Below, in pieces: positions 9,438-19,996 of a stretch of 32,154 nucleotides of DNA. This DNA comes from JACQFZ01 sp036381895 (GTDB lineage Bacteria; Pseudomonadota; Gammaproteobacteria; Acidiferrobacterales; Sulfurifustaceae). The notes beneath the pieces are model-generated. The model had not been told where the DNA came from and did not search any database. It saw only the letters and a program-made list of their open reading frames with translations. Numbering within the stretch: the stretch's first letter is position 1; every line of letters starts with the position of its first letter. The translations under genes and the position numbers were made by a program. The DNA is taken from positions 1 through 32,154 of the forward strand of contig DASVBY010000039.1 of NCBI GenBank assembly GCA_036381895.1. Direction: 5' to 3'.

Positions 9438-9443
9438 GATAAT
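9438..9443 (+). promoter_or_regulatory. Candidate -10 (GATAAT) for the membrane protein at 9468
   Basis: GATAAT occurs in TTGCCGATAATGCCGCG, about 24 nt before the start codon. A leader of about 18 nt would still hold the AGGGGAGGAG ribosome site. No clear -35. Confidence 0.3.
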
Positions 9444-9467
9444 GCCGCGTTCGCAGGGGAGGAGAAC

Positions 9468-9926
9468 ATGAGCGACGCGGCGAATCGCGGTGATTCGAAC
9501 GAGCGGGACTTCGAGACCTACAAGCTCCTGCTCGCGCTGTGGCAGGGCGAGAACCCGATCAAGACGCTAAAGCTCCAGGTGCTGCTCGCAGTTAACGCGC
9601 TGCTGGTCGCGGCGGTTGCGGTGGCGGGCGGGCCGCGGCCGGAGCTCTGGTACCTTTACGGCGCAGGCTTCGTCTTCAGCCTGATCTGGACGTTCTCGAT
9701 CGGGCGCACGGCGCTGTTTCAGGACGTGTGGCAGGCGCGGCTCGCCGAGCTTCGCCGGCGCCACCCGCAGGACCCGCGCTTCTCGATCCTCGAGAACCCG
9801 GGGCGCCAACGGGAGGCGCGGCCGCTCGTGCGCGTTCTCGGCGCGGTGCCGTCCCGCTGGTACCTGCTCGTGTCGCCGCTCGCGTTCGCGGCGGCGTGGC
9901 TCGCCGTCCTGCTCGCGACGCGCTAG
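9468..9926 (+). CDS. Uncharacterised small inner-membrane protein
   Basis: The 152-residue product shows three hydrophobic helices. Two are in the middle (about residues 36-55 and 62-80), and one is at the C-terminus (about 130-150). Between them is a basic, presumably cytoplasmic loop with QDVWQARLAELRRRHPQDPR. The N-terminus is acidic and carries YKLLLALWQGENPIKTLKL, which looks like a conserved amphipathic segment. I do not recognise a named family and assign no function. The start is secure: AGGGGAGGAG lies just upstream of ATG 9468. It ends 9 bp before the convergent OmpA-type gene. It could be co-transcribed with the CPBP protease gene 58 bp upstream. Confidence 0.8.
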   Translation: MSDAANRGDSNERDFETYKLLLALWQGENPIKTLKLQVLLAVNALLVAAVAVAGGPRPELWYLYGAGFVFSLIWTFSIGRTALFQDVWQARLAELRRRHPQDPRFSILENPGRQREARPLVRVLGAVPSRWYLLVSPLAFAAAWLAVLLATR

Positions 9927-9935
9927 CGCACGGCG

Positions 9936-10625
9936 TCATTGCGGCGCCGCGTCTTCGACGATCGGCTCGATGTAGATCTCGACGCGGCGGTTCAGCCGGC
10001 GCCCTTCAGCGGTGGCGTTGCTCGCGCGCGGGGCGCTCTCGCCGCGACCCTGGGGTGCCAGCCGCTCCGGGATCACGCCCTTGTTCGCCAAGTACTGCGC
10101 GACCGCCTGCGCGCGGCGCTCCGAAAGCTGCTGATTGTACTGATCGGTGCCGACGTTGTCGGTGTGTCCGACGATGGTGAGGTGCGTCTTGCCGTAGCGG
10201 TTCACGACGTTCGCGATCCTGTCCATGGTGCCGTAAAACCCCGGCGCGACTTCTGCCGAGTCGAACGCGAATGCCGTCTGCGCGGTCATGGTGACGCGCA
10301 CGATGTCGCCGGCGAGCTTCTCGATCTCGATCGCGCCGCTCGTGCGCTCGGGCGCGAGCACCTTCTCGAGATCCTGCTTCTGCCGGTCCATGTACGCGCC
10401 CACTGCGCTGCCCGCGAGCCCGCCGCCGACGGCCCCGATCAGGATGCCCTTTTTCCGGTTGTCGGCGGCGATGCCGCCGAGCACGGCGCCGGTGGCGGCG
10501 CCGATGATGGCGCCGCGCTGCATGTCCGTGAGCGGGCGCTCGCGCCCGTACCGGTCGGTGGCGCAGGCCGTGAGGCCCAGCACCGCGGCAAGGGCGAGGA
10601 GGGCGGCGGAGCGTGCGATCGGCAT
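9936..10625 (-). CDS. OmpA family lipoprotein with glycine-zipper segment
   Basis: The 229-residue product has a lipoprotein signal with lipobox LTAC (C21). A glycine-zipper region follows (about residues 38-80, GAIIGAATGAVLGG and GAVGGGLAGSAVGAY), then an OmpA C-terminal peptidoglycan-binding domain (about 115-220). The domain carries TIVGHTDNVGTDQYNQQLSERRAQAV and NRRVEIYI, the canonical diaminopimelate-binding signature. It would be anchored to the outer membrane and grip the cell wall, like YiaD-type proteins. ATG at 10625 has AAGGAGAG about 5 nt upstream. It lies 92 nt after the YbbN-like gene on the same strand and may be transcribed with it or from its own promoter. Confidence 0.93.
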   Translation of the reverse strand: MPIARSAALLALAAVLGLTACATDRYGRERPLTDMQRGAIIGAATGAVLGGIAADNRKKGILIGAVGGGLAGSAVGAYMDRQKQDLEKVLAPERTSGAIEIEKLAGDIVRVTMTAQTAFAFDSAEVAPGFYGTMDRIANVVNRYGKTHLTIVGHTDNVGTDQYNQQLSERRAQAVAQYLANKGVIPERLAPQGRGESAPRASNATAEGRRLNRRVEIYIEPIVEDAAPQ

Positions 10626-10717
10626 GGGCTCTCCTTGTCGTCGGTCGGCGCGGCGGCGCGCTGGCGCACGTTCGCGGCCGGCGCCCGCAGGGCGGCGGTG
10701 AAGTCGGACGTGCGTCG

Positions 10718-11584
10718 TCAGTTGAGCGATTCCTGCAGGAGCGACCGGTAGCGGCGCACGCGATCGTCGTCCTCGCCGAGCATGTGGAACAGCGCGAGCA
10801 GACCGTTGCGGCCGGCCTGATCGCGGTAGCTCGGATTGCGCCGCTCGATCTCGAGCAGCTGCTGCATCGCGCCTTCGTAGTCGTTCTGCACGACTTTGCT
10901 CGCCGCGAGCTGATAGCGCGCCTCGAGATTCCACGGATCGACGGTCACGGCGCTCTCGAGCGAATGCATCGGCGGCGCGGTCAGCGAGACGCGGATGAAC
11001 GTGAGATGCGCCGCGAGGTTGCGCAGCTGCGGCTCCTCGCGCACGGCCGGGGGCAGGGCGCGCAGCAGCGCCTCGGCCTCGTCGAAGCGTCCGGCGAGCA
11101 CGAGCAGCTTGACCACCTCGGCCGGCGTGCGCACGTCCTCGGGCTCCATCAGCGCCGCTTCGGCCGCGAGCTGGACGCCGCGCTCCGCGTCGCCGGCACC
11201 GTAGGCCCGGATCGCTTCCGCGTAGAGCCGCATGGCGCCGCGCAGCCGCATGTGTCGCGCCATGAACGCCCGCAGCGTCCCCTCGGACGCATCGCCCTGG
11301 AGCGTGTCGACCACGTGGCCGTGGCGGTAGAGGCGCACGAGCGGCACGGCCTCGGCCGTAATGCCGGCATCGGGCGCCATCGACGCCTCGATGTCGTAGA
11401 GCGCGAGCGCGAAGCGCCCGTTGCACTGCGTGGTCAGGCGAATGAGCCGCGGCACGAGCAGCAGGCTCGGGTTGACGCGCGGCGACCAGAACGCGACCAG
11501 CACCGGGTGCCGCGAGGAAGCGGCCAGGACGCGCTCGGTAAAGGTTTCGGCGGAGACGTCGAAGATATAGGACGGACTGCCCAT
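10718..11584 (-). CDS. YbbN/CnoX-like thioredoxin-fold co-chaperone lacking the CXXC motif
   Basis: The 288-residue protein combines a thioredoxin-fold N-terminal domain (about 1-115) with TPR-like helices (about 125-288), the architecture of YbbN/CnoX. CnoX passes protected proteins to chaperonins after oxidative stress. In the thioredoxin domain the usual WCGPC position reads FWSPRVNPS: Val37 and Ser40 replace both active-site cysteines, so no redox activity is expected. The cis-proline region (AVPLVRLYRHG) is kept. The TPR part shows the family pattern of paired helices with LLLARA-like repeats and ends near QESLN. ATG 11584 has no strong ribosome site. The gene is divergent from aroG-like DAHP synthase across 84 bp. 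Confidence 0.88.
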   Translation of the reverse strand: MGSPSYIFDVSAETFTERVLAASSRHPVLVAFWSPRVNPSLLLVPRLIRLTTQCNGRFALALYDIEASMAPDAGITAEAVPLVRLYRHGHVVDTLQGDASEGTLRAFMARHMRLRGAMRLYAEAIRAYGAGDAERGVQLAAEAALMEPEDVRTPAEVVKLLVLAGRFDEAEALLRALPPAVREEPQLRNLAAHLTFIRVSLTAPPMHSLESAVTVDPWNLEARYQLAASKVVQNDYEGAMQQLLEIERRNPSYRDQAGRNGLLALFHMLGEDDDRVRRYRSLLQESLN

Positions 11585-11635
11585 CTAGCCTGTTACGATG
11601 AGAAAATCGGCCGCTATGGTACCAAGGCGCCGCGG

Positions 11636-11641
11636 TATAAT
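11636..11641 (+). promoter_or_regulatory. Candidate -10 element (TATAAT) of the DAHP synthase operon
   Basis: TATAAT lies in GGTATAATCGC (11634-11644); the identical 11-mer occurs before prfC (16604-16614). No good -35 is seen. The predicted leader is about 20 nt and holds the AGGGGTGAG ribosome site. Confidence 0.55.
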
Positions 11642-11668
11642 CGCCCCGACGTTTGCAGGGGTGAGAGC

Positions 11669-12745
<1,077 letters not shown>

Positions 12746-12753
12746 GGAACGCC

Positions 12754-13308
12754 ATGTGGCGCAACACCCGTGAGTCCTGGGGCGCCGTGGCGAAGTTTCT
12801 GCACTGGTCGGTCGCGCTGCTCATCTTCGCGCAGTTCGCGCTCGGCTGGATGGCGGTGAGCTGGCGGCTCTCGCCGACCAAGCTCGAGCTCTTCATCTGG
12901 CACAAGTCGATCGGGCTGCTGGTGCTCGCGCTGGTAGTGCTGCGCGTTGTCTGGCGCTTCGCGAACCCTGCGCCGGCGCTGCCGCCGGATACGCCGCCGG
13001 GGGAGCGCATCGCCGCCCACACGGTGCACGCGCTGCTCTACGCGCTCATGATCGCGCTGCCGCTCTCGGGCTGGGTCATCAACTCGGCCGCCGGGATCCC
13101 GTTCCGGGTGTTCTGGTGGTTCCCGCTGCCGGCGCTCGTCGCGCCCGATAAGGCGCTCGCCGAAGCGGCGAAGCAGGTGCACTTCAGTCTCTTCATTGCG
13201 CTCGCGGCGCTGCTCGCGGTGCATATCGGCGCCGCGCTGCGCCATCATTATGCCAAGCGCACCGATGTGCTGGTGCGCATGCTGCCCTCGGGAAGATCGA
13301 GGACGTGA
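12754..13308 (+). CDS. Cytochrome b561 family protein (YceJ/CybB type)
   Basis: The 184-residue inner-membrane protein has four hydrophobic helices and the histidines that ligate two b hemes. These are in FLHWSVALLIFAQ (H17), FIWHKSIGLL, HTVHALLYALMIALPLSGW and HFSLFIALAALLAVHIGAALRHH. These proteins move electrons between quinone and periplasmic partners. A yceJ-yceI pair, as in E. coli, is the typical arrangement and is seen here: the next gene is yceI with a 4-nt GTGA overlap. The start lies 8 nt after the DAHP synthase stop, and AAGGA overlapping that stop serves as ribosome site. Confidence 0.92.
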   Translation: MWRNTRESWGAVAKFLHWSVALLIFAQFALGWMAVSWRLSPTKLELFIWHKSIGLLVLALVVLRVVWRFANPAPALPPDTPPGERIAAHTVHALLYALMIALPLSGWVINSAAGIPFRVFWWFPLPALVAPDKALAEAAKQVHFSLFIALAALLAVHIGAALRHHYAKRTDVLVRMLPSGRSRT

Positions 13309-13859
13309 TCCGCGCGCGCTGGCTGGCGGTGCTCGTCGTTTGCGTGGCGGCTGCCGCCCAGGCGGCCGAGTGGCGGATGGAGCGCGCCGCGAGCCGGCTC
13401 GAGTTCCAGGCGTCCTACGAGGGCGAGCCGGTGCCGGGCGTGTTCCGGGAGTTCGAGACGAGGCTGCGTTTCGATCCCGCCCGGCCCGCGGACGGGCGGC
13501 TCGAGGTGGTCGTGAAGCTTGCGAGCGTAGATTTCGGCAGCGCCGAGATCAACGACGCGGTGCGCGACTCCGAGTGGTTGGACCTGAAGCGCTTCGGCGA
13601 AGCGAGCTTCGTGAGCAGCCGCATCGAGCCGGCCGGGCCGGGGCGCTACGTGGCCCACGGCACGTTGAGCCTGAAGGGCGCGAAGCGATCCGTGGCCGTG
13701 CCGTTCCAGTGGCATGCGACCGGGAAGTCGGCGAACATGAAGGGCGAAGTGACGCTCAAGCGCACGGCGTTCGGCATCGGTACCGGGGAGTGGGAGTCGG
13801 GCGACCTGATCGGGCTCGACGTGAAAGTGCTGTTCGATGTGACACTGCAAAGGGGCTGA
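13305..13859 (+). CDS. yceI: YceI family periplasmic protein (first copy)
   Basis: The 184-residue product has a Sec signal peptide ending near AAQAA (about residue 20) and a single YceI lipocalin-like barrel. The barrel shows family wording such as FDPARPADGRLEVVVKLASVDFG, WLDLKRFGEASFVS and RTAFGIGTGEW. YceI proteins bind a polyisoprenoid such as a quinone chain in the periplasm. GTG start 13305 overlaps the cytochrome b561 stop by 4 nt and is preceded by GAGGAC, so the two genes are translationally coupled. The pairing suggests the cytochrome and YceI act on the same quinone pool (inference). Confidence 0.93.
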   Translation: MIRARWLAVLVVCVAAAAQAAEWRMERAASRLEFQASYEGEPVPGVFREFETRLRFDPARPADGRLEVVVKLASVDFGSAEINDAVRDSEWLDLKRFGEASFVSSRIEPAGPGRYVAHGTLSLKGAKRSVAVPFQWHATGKSANMKGEVTLKRTAFGIGTGEWESGDLIGLDVKVLFDVTLQRG

Positions 13860-13860
13860 C

Positions 13861-14592
13861 ATGAGCGCGCGGTGGGTGGCCGCGCTGCTCCTCGCTCTGG
13901 TGGCTGGCGCCTGCGTCCGACAGCTCCCGCCGGTGGCGCCGGCGGCACCGCCCGGCGGCGCCATCGCGCTTCCCGAAGGTTTCCCCGCCGCCGAATACGA
14001 GCGCGCCGCGGCCCGCGGCGAGCCCGTTTATCGCATCGATCCCGAACGCTCGCTCGTCGTCGTACGCGTCTACCGCGCCGGTCCGCTCGCGCGCTTCGGC
14101 CACGATCATGTCGTGGCGAGCCGCTCGGTCCAGGGCTACGCGCTGCTCGCGCCCGAAGGGTCGCGCGCCGATCTGTACGCGCCGCTCGCGCAGCTGACGG
14201 TGGATGAACCGGCGCTGCGCGCCGCGGCCGGTTTCGACTCCCCGCTCTCCGCGTCCGACATCGAAGGCACGCGCCGCAACATGCTCGAGGCGCTCGAAGC
14301 CGCGCGCTTTCCGTTCGTTTCGGTCCACCTCCGCTCGGAGGGCGGCGCGCTGCGCGCGGAGGTCAGCCTGCACGGCGCCACGCGCCCGGTTTCCGTGGCC
14401 GCCGCGGTGGAGCATCCGGGCGCGGAAGCCGTGCACGCCCGCGGCCGGTTCTCCCTGCGGCAGACCGATTTCGGCATCCGGCCGTTCGCGTTCCTGGGCG
14501 GTGCCCTCCAGGTCCGGGATCGGGTGGACATCGACTTCGACGTTTACGGCGCGCGGGTGGATGCGGCAGGGATCCGCCCGCGCGCCGAGTGA
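13861..14592 (+). CDS. YceI-like lipoprotein (second, divergent copy)
   Basis: The 243-residue protein begins with a lipoprotein signal (core LLLALVAGAC, lipid cysteine at C18). A Pro/Ala linker follows, then a divergent YceI-type barrel from about residue 55. The barrel keeps the closing pattern RQTDFGIRPFAFLGGAL and DRVDIDFDVYG, and has a distinct ARFGHDHVVASRSVQGY segment near residues 76-92, with two histidines not found in the first copy. It starts 1 nt after the first YceI stop, so the two are co-translated. It is probably attached to the outer membrane or inner-membrane face while the first copy is soluble. Function beyond lipid or quinone binding is unknown. The unit ends here, convergent with the YihY gene. 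Confidence 0.85.
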   Translation: MSARWVAALLLALVAGACVRQLPPVAPAAPPGGAIALPEGFPAAEYERAAARGEPVYRIDPERSLVVVRVYRAGPLARFGHDHVVASRSVQGYALLAPEGSRADLYAPLAQLTVDEPALRAAAGFDSPLSASDIEGTRRNMLEALEAARFPFVSVHLRSEGGALRAEVSLHGATRPVSVAAAVEHPGAEAVHARGRFSLRQTDFGIRPFAFLGGALQVRDRVDIDFDVYGARVDAAGIRPRAE

Positions 14593-14650
14593 GTGGTCGA
14601 AGCCGGCCGCGGGCGCCGCGCGAAGCGCGCGCCGCCGGCGTGTCCCGCCG

Positions 14651-16024
14651 CTACGCCAGGCGTGCGCTCGCAGGCGGTGCCGCTGCCGTTCGGGGCGCGA
14701 CGTCCGCGCCGGGATGGTCCGAGCCGTCGCGCGGGGGTGCGAGCGCCAGGTCGCGCCAGGTCTTCCCCGCGAGCGCTCGTGCGAGCGCCGCATCGATGTC
14801 GCCGAGCAGCGTGGTCACTGCCTCGTCGTTGCCGCCGAAGGTTTCGTGCCCGTGCGCGCGTACGGCGTGGAGCACGTCGAGGAGCGGCACGGTTTCGAGC
14901 GCCTGCCGCGGGAGGTACACCACCGGGTCGCGCTGCGCCGCCACGAGCAGTCCTGCGGCGGTGAAGGCGGCGAGCGTTTCCTCGACCGCTGCGAGCGGCT
15001 GCTGCAGCCGTTGGGCGAGCTGCTCGGCGCTCCATGGGGCCTTGCCGTTCAGGTGGTGCTCGCCGATGCGGCGCGCGACGAGCAGGCCCAGGCGCTCGCG
15101 CTGGCGCACGCTGGAAGCACCGGCGGCGGCCGGCTCGCGGGTGATGCGTTCGGGGTGCTGGTGATAGTACGCGATGCTCGCGCCGATCAGGACGATCAGC
15201 CACGACAGGTACAGCCAGATCATGAACAGGATCAGGAGCGCGAGGCTCGCGTAGATCACGCGGTACTGGCCGGAGCTCGCGACGACCGCCGCGAGCGCGA
15301 AGCCCGCGCTCTGCCAGAGGATGCCGGCGACCGTCGCGCCGACGAGCGCCGAGCGCACGCGCACGCGCGTGTTCGGGATGAACACGTAAGCGAGCGCGTG
15401 GGCACCGATCACGAGCACATACGGCACGAGCTTCGCGGCGATGCTCAGGAAGCCGGCGAGCGGCTTGAGCCATGCGCTCGAGGAGAGCGACGCGGTCACG
15501 CCGAGCGCCATGAAGAAGAGCAGCGGCCCGATGATGATGACGGCGAAGTAGTCGCTCAGCCGCCGCGTCCAGCGGCGGCCGCGCTTCACCTGCCAGATGC
15601 TGTTGAAGGCCTGCTCGATCTTGCGGATGAGCGAGACGCTCGCGTAGAGAAGCAGCCCGACGCCGACAGTGCCGAGGAGGCCGACGCGCATCTTCGACAC
15701 GAACGCGACGATGTGGTGCGTGAGCTCGACGCCGGTGTCCTCGAGCGGCGCGAGGAAGTGGAGCAGCATCGGCTTCAGCAGGCCGTGCGCGCCGAAGGCC
15801 TTGAGCACGGCGAAGACGACGGCAAGCAGCGGGATCAGCGCGAGCAGGGAGGTATAGACGAGCCCCATCGCCTGCAGCCGGAGCTCCCCGCGCGCTACGT
15901 CGCGCACCACCACGGCGCCCACGCGCAGCGCGCCGATCAGCGCCGCGATCGGGCGCGGCCGGGAGTGCGGGTCCGTCTCCCAGGCGAAGCGGGCGAGGGC
16001 GCGGCGCGCCTCCGTCAAGGTCAT
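14651..16024 (-). CDS. YihY/BrkB (UPF0761) family membrane protein with C-terminal winged-helix region
   Basis: The 457-residue protein has a YihY-type core of about six membrane helices (residues ~35-290), with family blocks YTSLLALIPLLAVVFAVL, SLIRKIEQAFNSIWQV, YVFIPNTRVRVRSALVGA and SGQYRVIYASLALLILFMIW. The family was once mislabelled ribonuclease BN; it is an inner-membrane protein of unknown function, possibly a transporter. Residues ~310-430 form a soluble tail. It carries a winged-helix-like stretch (WSAEQLAQRLQQPLAAVEET then FTAAGLLV), as in longer members from betaproteobacteria. The last ~25 residues are low-complexity Ala/Pro. TTGAAG (16056-16051) and ACAATA (16033-16028) on the minus strand, 17 nt apart, may form the promoter. 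No ribosome site is evident. Confidence 0.9.
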   Translation of the reverse strand: MTLTEARRALARFAWETDPHSRPRPIAALIGALRVGAVVVRDVARGELRLQAMGLVYTSLLALIPLLAVVFAVLKAFGAHGLLKPMLLHFLAPLEDTGVELTHHIVAFVSKMRVGLLGTVGVGLLLYASVSLIRKIEQAFNSIWQVKRGRRWTRRLSDYFAVIIIGPLLFFMALGVTASLSSSAWLKPLAGFLSIAAKLVPYVLVIGAHALAYVFIPNTRVRVRSALVGATVAGILWQSAGFALAAVVASSGQYRVIYASLALLILFMIWLYLSWLIVLIGASIAYYHQHPERITREPAAAGASSVRQRERLGLLVARRIGEHHLNGKAPWSAEQLAQRLQQPLAAVEETLAAFTAAGLLVAAQRDPVVYLPRQALETVPLLDVLHAVRAHGHETFGGNDEAVTTLLGDIDAALARALAGKTWRDLALAPPRDGSDHPGADVAPRTAAAPPASARLA

Positions 16025-16112
16025 TAGTATTGTTGGTTACGAGTCCCGGGCTTCAAATATTAGTACCCGCGCGGGGGGCTGCGACCGGCACGCCCCTTTC
16101 GCCGAGGCGCGA

Positions 16113-16538
16113 CTACGTTTCGAGCCGCGCGTCCATGGTGATGTTCGTGTTCAGCACCTTGGAAACCGGGCAGCCGGTCTTGGTCTCGTTCGCGGCCTTC
16201 GAGAACGCTTCCTGGGTCGCCCCGGGGACCTTGGCCGTCACGTCCAGGTGGACGGCGGTGATCGCCGGTCCGCCTGTGCCCATCTCGAGCGTGACCGTCG
16301 CGTTGGTCTGGATGCGCTCGGCCTTCATGCCGGCCCGCTCGAGCTGTCCCGCAAGCGCCATGGCGAAGCAGCCGGCGTGCGCCGCGCCGATCAGCTCTTC
16401 CGGGTTGGTGCCGGGGCTCGACTCGAAGCGCATGGCGAACGAGTACGGCGTCTCCTTGAGCGCGCCGCTCGCTGCCGAGAGCGTGCCCTTGCCGTCTTTC
16501 ATGCCGCCGTTCCAGACGGCCGATGCGGTTCGTTCCAT
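16113..16538 (-). CDS. osmC: OsmC family peroxiredoxin
   Basis: The 141-residue protein is a full-length OsmC: it detoxifies organic hydroperoxides in the cytoplasm using a reactive cysteine pair. C57 lies in AAHAGCFAMAL and C123 in KTGCPVSKVL, the two conserved positions. The sequence SPGTNPEELIGAAHAGCF distinguishes OsmC from Ohr. GGAGG 8 nt before ATG 16538 supports the start. It is divergent from prfC across 96 bp, so both promoters share a short region. The gene faces away from YihY with the same strand, 88 bp upstream of it. Confidence 0.95.
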   Translation of the reverse strand: MERTASAVWNGGMKDGKGTLSAASGALKETPYSFAMRFESSPGTNPEELIGAAHAGCFAMALAGQLERAGMKAERIQTNATVTLEMGTGGPAITAVHLDVTAKVPGATQEAFSKAANETKTGCPVSKVLNTNITMDARLET

Positions 16539-16605
16539 GTGGTGTCCCTCCGGGTTGGACGTCGAAGCTGCCGCCGCCGGGCGACCCCGGTCGGAGGCGA
16601 TCCGG

Positions 16606-16611
16606 TATAAT
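16606..16611 (+). promoter_or_regulatory. Candidate -10 element (TATAAT) for prfC
   Basis: TATAAT lies in GGTATAATCGC (16604-16614), identical over 11 nt to the DAHP synthase promoter. No good -35 is visible. The predicted leader is about 17 nt and has no Shine-Dalgarno. Confidence 0.55.
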
Positions 16612-16634
16612 CGCGCGCTTTCCGACGAATACCC

Positions 16635-18209
<1,575 letters not shown>

Positions 18210-18315
18210 GGCCGGGTGCGGGCTCCCGGTCGTGCGCGGCGCGCTTTCGCGCCGGGCGCGCCGACCGCGGTGATCCTCCGGAGACGCGCGCTCTCCGTTG
18301 CGCGATGATAGGGGC

Positions 18316-18525
18316 ATGACCGACGAACGCAAACGCATCGAGTTCCTGCTGCAACGCGACGGGCTTGAAGCGACTCGCGCCTGGGTGCGCCGCACGCTCG
18401 ATATCTATCGCGACGCGCTGCGCAACCAGGCGGGTCATGCGGCGGCCCCCGATTTCCGCCCGCTGTTCGAGCAGGCGATCCGCGACTACGAGGAGTGGCT
18501 GCGGTCGGTCGAGGAGCCGCGCTGA
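18316..18525 (+). CDS. Small conserved-looking hypothetical protein (69 aa)
   Basis: The 69-residue protein is charged and helical, with ERKRIEFLLQRDGLEATRAWVRRTLDIYRDAL in its first half and a second helix FRPLFEQAIRDYEEWLRSVE. No signal peptide or membrane segment is present. From memory, similar short proteins with an RIEFLxxRDGxEA start occur as hypotheticals in betaproteobacteria; I know no function. Codon use is as GC-rich as its neighbours, which supports coding. It lies 106 bp after prfC. No ribosome site precedes ATG 18316; a -10-like GATGAT (18304-18309) sits 6 nt upstream, another possible leaderless start. Confidence 0.7.
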   Translation: MTDERKRIEFLLQRDGLEATRAWVRRTLDIYRDALRNQAGHAAAPDFRPLFEQAIRDYEEWLRSVEEPR

Positions 18526-18637
18526 GCGCGGCCGCATTCAGGGGACGCACCGGCCCCGGGGTGCGCGGGGCGGCTCCTCCGCGCGCGCGATGGTGCCGGC
18601 TCGGAATGCTTCGTCAGCGTCGCGCGCGTCGCGCGGT

Positions 18638-19996
18638 TCAATGGAGCTTCGTCCGCGGCTCGGTCGGCCGGGTCAGGAAGTCGGCGAGGAGCAGCAGGAA
18701 CGTGCGCAGGCTGCCGTAGAGCGCGCGCTGGTGCAGCCGGTAGAGCGTGCGGTAGACGATGCGCGCGATCCAGCCTTCGAGCCAGATGTTTCCGCCGAGA
18801 TTGCCCATGAGGTTGCCGACGGTGGTGTACTCGCTGAGCGAGACCAGCGAGCCGTAGTCGCGATACACGTAGTTCGGCAGCGGCTTGCCCGCGAGCCGCC
18901 GCTCGAGCGAGCGCGCGAGCAGCGACGCCTGCTGGTGCGCCGCCTGCGCCGTCGGCGGCACCGGGCGGTGGTGGCCGGGGCGCGGGCAGCTCGCACAGTC
19001 GCCGAGCGCGAAGATGTCGTCGTCGCGCGTGGTCTGCAGCGTCTGCCGCACGACGAGCTGGTTCAGGCGGTTGGTTTCGAGGCCGCCGATGTCCTTCAGG
19101 AAATCGGGCGCCTTGATGCCGGCCGCCCAGACCTTGAGCGCCGCGTGCACGAAGGTGCCGTCGTGCATGTACAGACCGTTCGGCGTGACGCGCGTCACGC
19201 GCTTGCCCGTATAGATAGTTACGTTCAGTTTCTCCAGCTCCCGCGCCGCCGGGTCGGCGAGGCGCTTCGGCAGGGCCGGGAGGATGCGGTCGGCGGCCTC
19301 GATCAGCGTGATCTTGACGTCGCGATCCGGCTCGATGCGGTCGAAGCCGTAGTGCACGAACTGGCGCGCGGTGTGGTGCAGCTCGGCCGCGAGCTCGACG
19401 CCCGTGGCCCCGGCGCCGACGATCGCCACGTTGAGCAGGGCGCTGCCCGGCGGCACGCCCTGGCTCTGCGCCCGCATGTACGTCGCGAGCAGCCGCTGCT
19501 GGAAGCGGTCGGCCTGCTCGCGGTTGTCGAGGAACGCGCAGTACGCGCGAACGCCGGGGATGCCGAAATCGTTGGTGACGCTGCCGATCGCGATCACGAG
19601 CAGATCGTAGGGAACGGTGCGCGCGGGAATGATCACCTCGCCGTCGTCGTCGAGAGTCGGCGCGAGGTGCACGAGCTTGCGCTCGCGGTCGAGCCCCTCG
19701 AAGCGGCCGAGGCGGAACTCGAAGTGGCGCCAGCGGGCCTGCGCCAGGTAATCGAGCGCGTCCTCGTAGGAGTCGAGGGTGCCGGCCGCGACCTCGTGCA
19801 GCAGCGGCTTCCAGAGGTGCGTGAGCGAGGCGTCGATCAGGGTGATGTGCGCGCGGCGCCGGCGCCCGAGGCGACGGCCGAGGCGGCTGGCGAGCTCGAG
19901 GCCGCCCGCGCCGCCGCCGATCACGACGATGCGGGGCAGTCCGGCCGCGCGCTCGTCGGTCTTCCTCCCGAATTCGATGGTTCTCGAGGCTCTCAT
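18638..19996 (-). CDS. ndh: Type II NADH:quinone oxidoreductase (NDH-2)
   Basis: The 452-residue flavoprotein oxidises NADH and reduces membrane quinone without pumping protons. It has an FAD-binding Rossmann motif IVVIGGGAGGLELA (GGGAGG at 27-32), a second nucleotide motif VAIVGAGATGVELAAEL for NADH, an FAD-contact block DDDIFALGDCA, and the quinone-side AQAAHQQA. The C-terminal ~60 residues (GNLMGNLGGNIWLEGWIARIVYRTLYRLHQRALYG split over two amphipathic helices) would dock it to the inner membrane. ATG 19996 is chosen because GGGAG lies 9 nt upstream; another in-frame ATG at 20026 lacks a site. It follows the sensor kinase gene by 218 nt; GGTATATTTCGC at about 20161-20171 on the minus strand could be its own promoter. 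Confidence 0.95.
   Translation of the reverse strand: MRASRTIEFGRKTDERAAGLPRIVVIGGGAGGLELASRLGRRLGRRRRAHITLIDASLTHLWKPLLHEVAAGTLDSYEDALDYLAQARWRHFEFRLGRFEGLDRERKLVHLAPTLDDDGEVIIPARTVPYDLLVIAIGSVTNDFGIPGVRAYCAFLDNREQADRFQQRLLATYMRAQSQGVPPGSALLNVAIVGAGATGVELAAELHHTARQFVHYGFDRIEPDRDVKITLIEAADRILPALPKRLADPAARELEKLNVTIYTGKRVTRVTPNGLYMHDGTFVHAALKVWAAGIKAPDFLKDIGGLETNRLNQLVVRQTLQTTRDDDIFALGDCASCPRPGHHRPVPPTAQAAHQQASLLARSLERRLAGKPLPNYVYRDYGSLVSLSEYTTVGNLMGNLGGNIWLEGWIARIVYRTLYRLHQRALYGSLRTFLLLLADFLTRPTEPRTKLH

Noticed and set aside
8693..9926. CPBP protease plus small membrane protein as a bacteriocin self-immunity pair
   Set aside because: No bacteriocin precursor, transporter or double-glycine leader is nearby; ordinary housekeeping context.
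18238..18253. Hairpin GGCGCG-CTTT-CGCGCC after prfC
   Set aside because: Six-base GC stem without a T-run in a sequence where such palindromes are common; not called as terminator.
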